Shown one piece after another: positions 57,405 to 64,000 of a DNA stretch of 64,000 nucleotides (positions are counted from its first letter, which is position 1; the number at the start of each line of letters is the position of its first letter). A program made the position numbers and the translations under genes. This DNA comes from Epichloe hybrida (lineage: Eukaryota; Ascomycota; Sordariomycetes; Hypocreales; Clavicipitaceae), in contig JAFEKR010000009.1 in the NCBI GenBank assembly GCA_019022495.1, positions 930,001 through 994,000 on the forward strand, given 5' to 3'. The notes under the pieces were generated by a model, which was not told the DNA's origin, did no database searches, and was given only the letters and a program-made list of their open reading frames with translations.

Positions 57405-58394
57405 ATGGCCACATTCTCTTCCACGGCGCCGAGGATCTTGTCTCGCGCGCTCCTCCCAGCAAGACCAGCCCGATGCTCATCACAATGGGCCCGCAAGCTT
57501 AGCACACACATCAGCCGTAATGGCTCTTCTTCAAGTTCCAATCCTCGCATGAGCGCCGTCCGACGACCATCTCTCTCCCGCCGCGCTGTGCTGCCGAATC
57601 TGGCCATCGGGGGCACCCGTAACATTTTTATACAAACCGAGAAAACACCCAACGCCGATGCTCTCAAATTCCTGCCGAACCACCGAGTCGTGCCCGAAGA
57701 CCTCAACACGCCGTTCATCGAATATCTTAACCCGCGGTCGACCATTTCCCCGCCATACCCGTCTCCTCTCGCCGCGAAGCTCATGAACATTGATGGCATC
57801 ACATCGGTGTTTTACGGCGCAGACTTTATCACCGTCACCAAGGCAGGGGATGCGAACTGGGCCCACATTCGACCAGAGATCTTCTCCCTGATTACGGAGG
57901 CAATCACATCCGGCGAGAAGCTTGTCAACGTGGCGGAGCGGAAGGAGGGCGATGAGAAGATGGAAGAGGACAGTCTGGCGTACAACGAAAATGACAGCGA
58001 GGTTGTCGGCATGATCAAGGAGCTCTTGGAGACTAGAATCAGGCCTGCGATCCAGGAGGATGGTGGCGATATCGACTTCCGGGGCTTCGAAGACGGCTAC
58101 GTGAAGCTGAAGCTTCGTGGTGCCTGCAGAACGTGTGACTCCAGCACAGTCACCCTCAAGAATGGTATCGAGGGGATGCTCATGCATTATGTAGGTGCTG
58201 CTCCTGTTCCACTGCTTTCCTTGCACCCATTCTCAAGAGCTGCAATAATCGCACAAACGAGCTGAACATGTCGCGTGCCACAGATTGAGGAAGTCAAAGG
58301 TGTCCACCAAATCCTCGATCAAGAGGAAGAGGTCGCCTTGGAAGAATTTGCAAAGTTTGAGGAGAAATTGAAGCAACAAAAGGCGGCTGAGTAG
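57405..58394 (+). CDS. NFU1: Mitochondrial NifU-like Fe-S scaffold protein Nfu1
   Basis: Two exons: 57405-58190 and 58284-58394, giving 298 residues. The N terminus is Arg/Ser/Ala-rich, consistent with a mitochondrial presequence, ending near RNIFIQTEKTPN. The Nfu N domain follows (FLPNHRVVPE, FYGADFITVTK). The NifU domain then shows EDGGDIDFRGFEDG and the cluster-binding CxxC in GACRTCDSSTVTLKNGIE. The last exon gives IEEVKGVHQILDQEEE. Nfu1 passes [4Fe-4S] clusters to lipoate synthase, complex II and other mitochondrial apoproteins. Length and domain order are normal. The first ATG of the frame is at 57405. Confidence 0.96.
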
Positions 58395-61300
58395 ACTATT
58401 GCAACTGTGATGAAATTTTGAGGGAAATGACGATGGCTATGTTTTTTTTTTTTGGCATGTCCAAAGTGACTTCACATGTTCAGTAGATTTCTGGCCGACG
58501 TGGACGATGTATAGACTGCAAGATACCCTACGAGGATGATTTAAAGGGGCCCGATCATTGTCTACTAGCTATGCTTCACTGCTCAATCAGATGACCCGAG
58601 ATTCGAGCATCTCGGCTTTGAATATCCAGCTAGAATGCACCCCCCGAGGGAGGGGGGGACTGGTCATAGGCGGCCAAGAGTTTCTTTGACTGTCAGACTG
58701 TTCCGTGCAAGTCTGAAAAAGCTACAGATGTACGGAATACTCCGTACGTGAACTGTACAGATTCAACGGACAGACTAAGGCTTGAGTGCAGCAGCAATAT
58801 CATGCTTAACCTTGGTCATACAAAGGAGTTCACCGTCTAGCGAATCATTGGCCAGAGGGCCTGTAGCTGGCTTGTTCTGGGGCGGCCCTTCATGCGGTCT
58901 GTCTTGCACGTGTGAGGCGTCTGATGGAGTGGCAGTAGAAATCCGGGGTAATTAGGGAGTAACACGGTATTAGTTTGGTTGGTTCTTCACAGACGGATGG
59001 CCTTCGCTCAAAGCTGACCCGACCACGATTTCATGATCCCCGGGAACCTAGCCCACAGTACATATAATATTAATATACTAGGCAGGGGCGATAAGGCGGC
59101 CCATTGTATTAGTCGCGTGGGCCAAGGCCAGGCTCCCCATTGCCCAATAGCACGACTCATCGGAAGACATTGCCAGTCGGGTCATTGTGAAAAACTGAAA
59201 ACCCGACTGGCAGTCAGATCATCTCTCGTTTGCAGCCATGAAAGTGCGGCACAACCGAGACAAGGGAGGAACATGACTCTTCAACTGTGGAAGAAACAGC
59301 AAATACATACGGAGTAACCCGTATAGACAGAGTATTTGGGACTGGTACGACAACCCTCGTGAGTTGCGGCAGCGTAATCCGTGTGTACATGATGTAATTC
59401 GAACCTGCCGAAGCATTCGGTGGTGGCACGAATCACGAATCGAGGGCGACCCACCATCTTTTCCCACCAGGTGACTCAACAAAGGCAGGTCAGGTCAGCA
59501 AACAGACCAGCCCAGGCTGGCTACCCAGGCTGGCTGCCCAGCTGACCCCCAAGCCACAAACCGGCCGGGGCGGGGGTTCTGCAACTAGATAATACATGGC
59601 TCAGATGGCTGTGTGTGGGTGGGCGATTTGCGGGGTGACGATCTTTCCGGAAGTCTGAAACGTGGGTTGGCCTGGCCCCCCAGGCTTCAAATGTTGTCAA
59701 GGGCAGAAGCTGTGGTCGGTTGTTTCCTCTAGGCCTGCAAGCTTGGACGGCAAGGTGATCCCGCAATGGGTGCGTGCAGCAGAGTGGTATTCATTATCGT
59801 GATTGCAGGATTGCAGCCGTGCAAGCAAGAACGAGAACTGCAAGCCCGTGTATGATCTCTCGAATGTTTCTCACCGGTGTTTTTGTCTCGAGTCTTGATC
59901 CGACTTTATCATCCTCTCGACACAGCATTCTTCTACCTTGATGCACCCTTTCGACAATGTCTCTGGTTGACAAGCCATTTCTCCGTACAACAGACGTGAT
60001 TTGTCTTTATCACGATCCCCTCCTCCCCTTACGGAGTACCCCCCCCCCCCCTGCGATTCCCCAACCGCAATACTGCCCCCTCGCTCACTCGTGCGGAAAG
60101 GAAACCAGGTCCAACCAAAGTAACCCCAGAGATTGAGAGGTTCAGTCAGCTAAGCCTGTTCCAGCAACAAGGTCACTTTTGCGCACTGGGCGCGCCACCA
60201 GTTGAGCTCTGGTGGTGGGATGGGCCCTGGGCCTGAGGCGTCTGAGATGGAGAAAAGTACCGCAGGGGGGTGGGGAGGGGTTGGGTTGGATGCAACTTTT
60301 TGCCCCAACAAGCTCACCCACACCCATTTGACCACGGCCTGCCTCTTCTTTTAGTGGTTCATCTCGACTTCTTGGCTTCGCTAACCGATCAAGAGCAAAA
60401 GACGGGGTAATAAGATGTGAGTGAGCCGACTCAGCCGAGAGTCATCTTCCAGACTAATACGTGCCGTGGATTGTCAAATCACACCCGGATCCTGCGAGTA
60501 ATTAGTAAGCCTTTCCGAGGCCTTTCCTAAGCCTCCTAAGCCTTTCCTAGGGCTCTTCTTGCAACAATCGCCCCCCTACTTGGTTGGGCCGCTTGGCGTT
60601 GTTGGCGTCAAGCCGAGCAGAGAGCGGCCGCTGCCTGGTCCGCCGCGTCAAACGACGATCCATTCATTCAATCATTCATTGCGTTGTGTGCGCGAAGGAA
60701 GGGGACAGACAGCAGAAGATCACGGGAGAAGGAGAAAGCGGCGGGGTACTTTGGAACGTACACACTGTACTCTGTACATCAGACAACTTCAAGCTCGAAA
60801 GTGAAGAAGCACTTCGAAACAAATCCAACAATGACAGACCACCAGACCACACACCACCGGATCACCAAGCCACACACCAGGGCCTGCCTCACAGACAACA
60901 ATTGGCGAGTACAGAGATGTATGTATGTATCATGTATCCGCAGTGCACGCACACGGCATCGTCGCGCCGCCCACTTTTTAGCTCCCCCCGCGTCCGCTCT
61001 CGACGCTAAGACCTATCCCGTCTTGCTTTCCCCTGCTCGCATGCTCGCTCCCCTGTCCGATTTCTCCTACAAGTTCTTTTCTCGTACTAATTTCCTAGCC
61101 GCAGGGTCTGCAGTCTTTTGGCCCTCCTTCCCCCCCTCTCTCAAGAGTCAAGACGGCCCTATAGAAAAGCATATCAGAGAGAGCTTCCCCACCGCTGACC
61201 ACCTGCTGGTTACATATTGCAGCTTTGCCAAGCTTGCTGTTGGAATGACCATTTGAAGCTGGTGCTTACACATTACGGACGTACATGCACCACACGCGCA

Positions 61301-62661
61301 CACGTGCATACGCACCACGCACCACGCACCGTTTCCCGAAATTCCTCTCATTTCCCCTCCGTAACGGCCAGTCCAGCCGGATCGCCAACTTCTCAGTTAG
61401 CTGTTGCAATCCAGCGACCAGACGGCCGAGGTCAATACGCACGTCACAGCCCGCTCCCGCAGCCAGACACAACCAGACACCAGACACATCCCCTCCCTCC
61501 CCCCCCCCCCGCGCGCGATAAGCGAGCCCAAACAGCTGCCGGCCAGCCTGCCAGACTCTCATATCCCGAGCGCCTCGCCTTTTTCGGGGCATCGTCGCAC
61601 AGCTCAGGTGCCGCTAGCGAATACATACCTGCTATTAGGGGCCTTGCACCACCTCGCAACCTCGCACCTCGCACCTCGCACCTTGCACTTCGCACTTCGC
61701 ACTTCGCACCTGTTCGCCACTTGCGTCACGACCAAGACCATCGATTCAATCACGGCGTCTGCTGCCACATGTGTGTGTGCAATTCGACATTCGAGTCGTC
61801 TGATCAGACCATTTCCTCGTCGTCGACTCTATACATATCGCAGGATCTAGTGACATCGGCTGCATTTCGCAACTGCTGGAGCCGCTTCGCATCCAATCTG
61901 CGTGGCCTCTGCCAACCCACTATGGGGGTGCAGTAGAGCAACTTGACAACATATTCCATGACCGAGACGCAATCTATTCTGCCAACACTTTGACGGTGCG
62001 GATGGGTGTAGCTTCAAGCGTCTCATTTTGAACAATTCTTTCTATTGTATCTGCCCTTTTTATATTCTTTCTGCCCCCCTTTTGGCTTTGGGTTAGACTT
62101 GCGCTGGTTTTAGACATTTGTTATACCAACTACATCTCGTTCTTAATCTATTATACGACCACACGATACCTGCATTTCCTCGGCCGACTCGGAGTTACTG
62201 ATAGACACAACTCATCACTTTTCAACCCTGTTCGAAGTCGTTCCAGGGACTGTCCGCTTCTCACAAGGACGCTCATCAGATCACACACGACTCGGAGCTA
62301 TCTTGACGCATATTTCATGCCAAAGATTTTGTTTTGTCCATAAATTGCAAAAAGTAAGTCGTCATCGTTGTGCTACAACCTCATTATGAGCGTCAGACTA
62401 CGGACTCGTGTCTCAGTCTTGCAGAGCTATCAAATCAAGATCATATTCACATTTTCTTGACATTTTGGTCGCATTGACTCTTGACAGAAACGTTGCTAAA
62501 TATAGGATAGAGGTCTTCTGCGTAGACTTCCCGGAATCCAGCGCTAGTGAGTGTCTGGCCTAGACCGAACGTCTCCAGGTGCTCGAGAAGACAAATTCGA
62601 CGTTACTTGATCATCCTGATCTGGCTAGAAGGCTTCTATTTCCAAGGAATTACATCGCATT
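58395..62661. other. Long intergenic region and leader of the last gene
   Basis: 4.3 kb. A T run (58442-58453), TACTCCGTA at 58738-58746, TACGGAGTA at 59308-59316 and 60030-60038 (the last followed by a 13-nt C run), an ACGCACC repeat near 61305-61330 and a TCGCACC/TCGCACT repeat at about 61655-61710. The ORFs at 60684-61256 and 61217-61936 (+) are low-complexity. A possible leader intron lies at 62354-62487 (GTAAGTC donor, TTGACAG acceptor). Confidence 0.55.
62354..62487 (+). other. Possible 5' UTR intron
   Basis: GTAAGTC donor and a TTGACAG acceptor about 134 nt apart, upstream of ATG 62662. A CTTGAC branch-like site lies close to the acceptor. Transcript data would decide; there is no coding consequence. 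Confidence 0.35.
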
Positions 62662-64000
62662 ATGAGCTCAAACTCCTTCAAGTCAGCGACTCCGTCAAAA
62701 TTTGGCCCCGGCTCGTTTCCCTCGGCGGCCGCAGGTAGCCAAAGCCTTCTTTTGGAGAAGGTCAACGCACGAACTTCAACACCCGACTCAGAAGCCCTTG
62801 CAAGCTCGGATGATGAAGTGGAGCACCGCAACGAAACATCACACGCCGCCGCGCCCGTACATCCTCACAAGCCAGTCCGCAGATCTTCTTGGTTGAACGA
62901 TACATCGCAACCACTCAGTCGCCCGCGTAAAGGGTCGTTTGCCAGCAGCTCCATGTCTCCCACTGGATCGCATCCCAGCACACCGTCGGCTGAGGTAGTT
63001 GGTGGCCCCTGGGGCTCTCACTCTGCATCATCAGCCATTGGCCGCTCTTCCAGCTCATCAGCATTTGCATGGGGAACCGGCATTTGGAACGCTGACCGAA
63101 AAGATGCTACTTCCAGATTAAGTGAAGTCCTTCCTTCCCCAACCTCCACAGTTCCCCCGGGAGGTAGCAATCATTCATTCTTTGGACACGACTCTGTGCC
63201 AACACAAGCCTCTCCAATTTCCCGTGACTCGTTGTCGAACTCTCAAATACCTTTCGCCATTCCATTACATCCAACACCGAAGACCTATCGCTCACAGTCA
63301 TATTCAGTTGGCCAGATGGATCCTGAAAATGGACCTCCTGCCGGCATGAGCTCATCCGCAATCTTGGGGCGCGCGAGACATCCAGGCTTGCAGCACAGAC
63401 CATCCAGACCAAGTATGCTGAGCGAGATGGCTAATGATGGATCCATGCTCGGAAAGGTCAAAGAGGTCGAGGACGATGATGATGAAAGCGCACCAGAATC
63501 AATGCCAGGTTCCTTTCACCAAACTTCCGAGCCCAAGACCATTGAAATGCTCACTCGCGAAAATGCCATGTTGCGCCAACAACAGTACAATTCTCGAATC
63601 CGACCTCGAGCGTCAACTGGAGCTTCTTATCTCGGAAATGGCTATCAAACGGTTCCAGAAGAATCCGATTACGCTGTTGACGAACTGGACGAAGTGAACG
63701 ACTCGATAGATTCCCTTGGACGAAGAGCCACCGGTCGTCGCATGAGCGAGTATGGCGCCGGCGCGTTTCGCACCCCGTTGGGCATCGACAATCGCAAGGC
63801 AGACAACAACTTGAATCTCAAGAAGGCTGCACTATGGTCAAGCTCCCCGGGCTTCTTTGGCGGGGATGTCTCCCAGAGCCGACGTCATTCGTTTGCAAAT
63901 ATGCCAACTCGGCAAGGGTCGGTCAGTTCCGTGGCGGACTCGGTAGCTGCACTGGATGCCGGCGCCGTGGCCGATGCACAGGGCTCTCATGCATTTCAAC
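62662..64000 (+). CDS. 5' part of a long disordered protein, runs off the window
   Basis: ATG at 62662 (MSSNSFKSATPSKFGPGSF), open without a stop to the window edge, 446 codons visible. All visible sequence is Ser/Thr/Pro-rich disorder with conserved-looking blocks: RRSSWLNDTSQPLSRPRKGS, GGPWGSHSASSAIGRSSSSS, WNADRKDATSRLSEVLPSPT, RPSMLSEMANDGSMLGKV and ESDYAVDELDEVNDSIDSLG, and a short coiled-coil-like ENAMLRQQQ. The layout resembles what I remember of fungal PSP1-domain proteins, whose PSP1 domain would lie downstream outside the window, but this is weak memory. The catalytic or folded part is not visible. Confidence 0.75.
   Translation, partial: MSSNSFKSATPSKFGPGSFPSAAAGSQSLLLEKVNARTSTPDSEALASSDDEVEHRNETSHAAAPVHPHKPVRRSSWLNDTSQPLSRPRKGSFASSSMSPTGSHPSTPSAEVVGGPWGSHSASSAIGRSSSSSAFAWGTGIWNADRKDATSRLSEVLPSPTSTVPPGGSNHSFFGHDSVPTQASPISRDSLSNSQIPFAIPLHPTPKTYRSQSYSVGQMDPENGPPAGMSSSAILGRARHPGLQHRPSRPSMLSEMANDGSMLGKVKEVEDDDDESAPESMPGSFHQTSEPKTIEMLTRENAMLRQQQYNSRIRPRASTGASYLGNGYQTVPEESDYAVDELDEVNDSIDSLGRRATGRRMSEYGAGAFRTPLGIDNRKADNNLNLKKAALWSSSPGFFGGDVSQSRRHSFANMPTRQGSVSSVADSVAALDAGAVADAQGSHAFQ

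Noticed and set aside
60684..61936. 190- and 239-codon ORFs in the 4.3-kb gap
   Set aside because: Low-complexity, repeat-derived composition and no splice or domain support.
1..64000. tRNA, snRNA or transposon genes, secondary-metabolite cluster
   Set aside because: No tRNA-like B-box with cloverleaf, no transposase or reverse transcriptase motifs, and no biosynthetic core enzymes were found on reading; structure software could still find short RNAs.

Overview
The window is nuclear DNA from a filamentous ascomycete. I infer Sordariomycetes, most likely Hypocreales, from intron style and gene set. Most introns are 45-135 nt with GTA/GTATGT-type donors, CTAAC/CTGAC branch sites and YAG acceptors. 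Leaders are long and pyrimidine-rich, and intergenic DNA is rich in microsatellites. The set includes Rna14, Nop9, Asf1, a GapA/Gap1-type RasGAP and a QDE-2-type Argonaute. No species assignment is possible by eye. I saw no tRNA, rRNA, transposase or CRISPR array.

Layout: 1-5.3 kb holds the 5' end of an Lgl/Sro7-type exocytosis gene (-), an oxysterol-binding protein (+), mitochondrial p32/Mam33 (-) and the 3' end of TMA16 (-). 5.3-14.5 kb holds TMA16 (-), EXO1 nuclease (+), an Ariadne-type RBR ubiquitin ligase (-) and a mitochondrial type peroxiredoxin (-). 17.8-27.8 kb holds a RasGAP (+), the histone chaperone ASF1 (-) and the 3'-end processing factor RNA14 (+). 29.1-32.1 kb is an Argonaute (+) with a GC-AG intron and an apparent one-base frameshift. 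36-46.9 kb holds an unrecognised conserved-looking protein (+), NOP9 (-), a group II PLP decarboxylase (-), a Ras-family GTPase without a CaaX box (+) and an AMMECR1 protein (-). 48.4-52.5 kb holds a 66-residue putative secreted peptide (+) and a decayed amidase (-) with two frameshifts and a substituted catalytic lysine. 54.5-64 kb holds a disordered unrecognised protein (+), a HIT zinc-finger protein (-), the Fe-S protein NFU1 (+) and the 5' part of a long disordered protein that runs off the end (+).

These are mostly single-copy housekeeping genes. They serve ribosome biogenesis (TMA16, NOP9, HIT finger), mRNA 3' processing (RNA14), chromatin (ASF1), DNA repair (EXO1), Ras signalling (RasGAP, Ras-like GTPase) and mitochondrial redox/Fe-S (Prx, NFU1, p32). 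I see no biosynthetic cluster or operon-like logic. The intergenic DNA carries eleven exact copies of a TACGGAGTA/TACTCCGTA 9-mer and three copies of the 12-bp palindrome TACGGATCCGTA, far above chance and absent from the coding exons. That is the most unusual feature not explained by genes.
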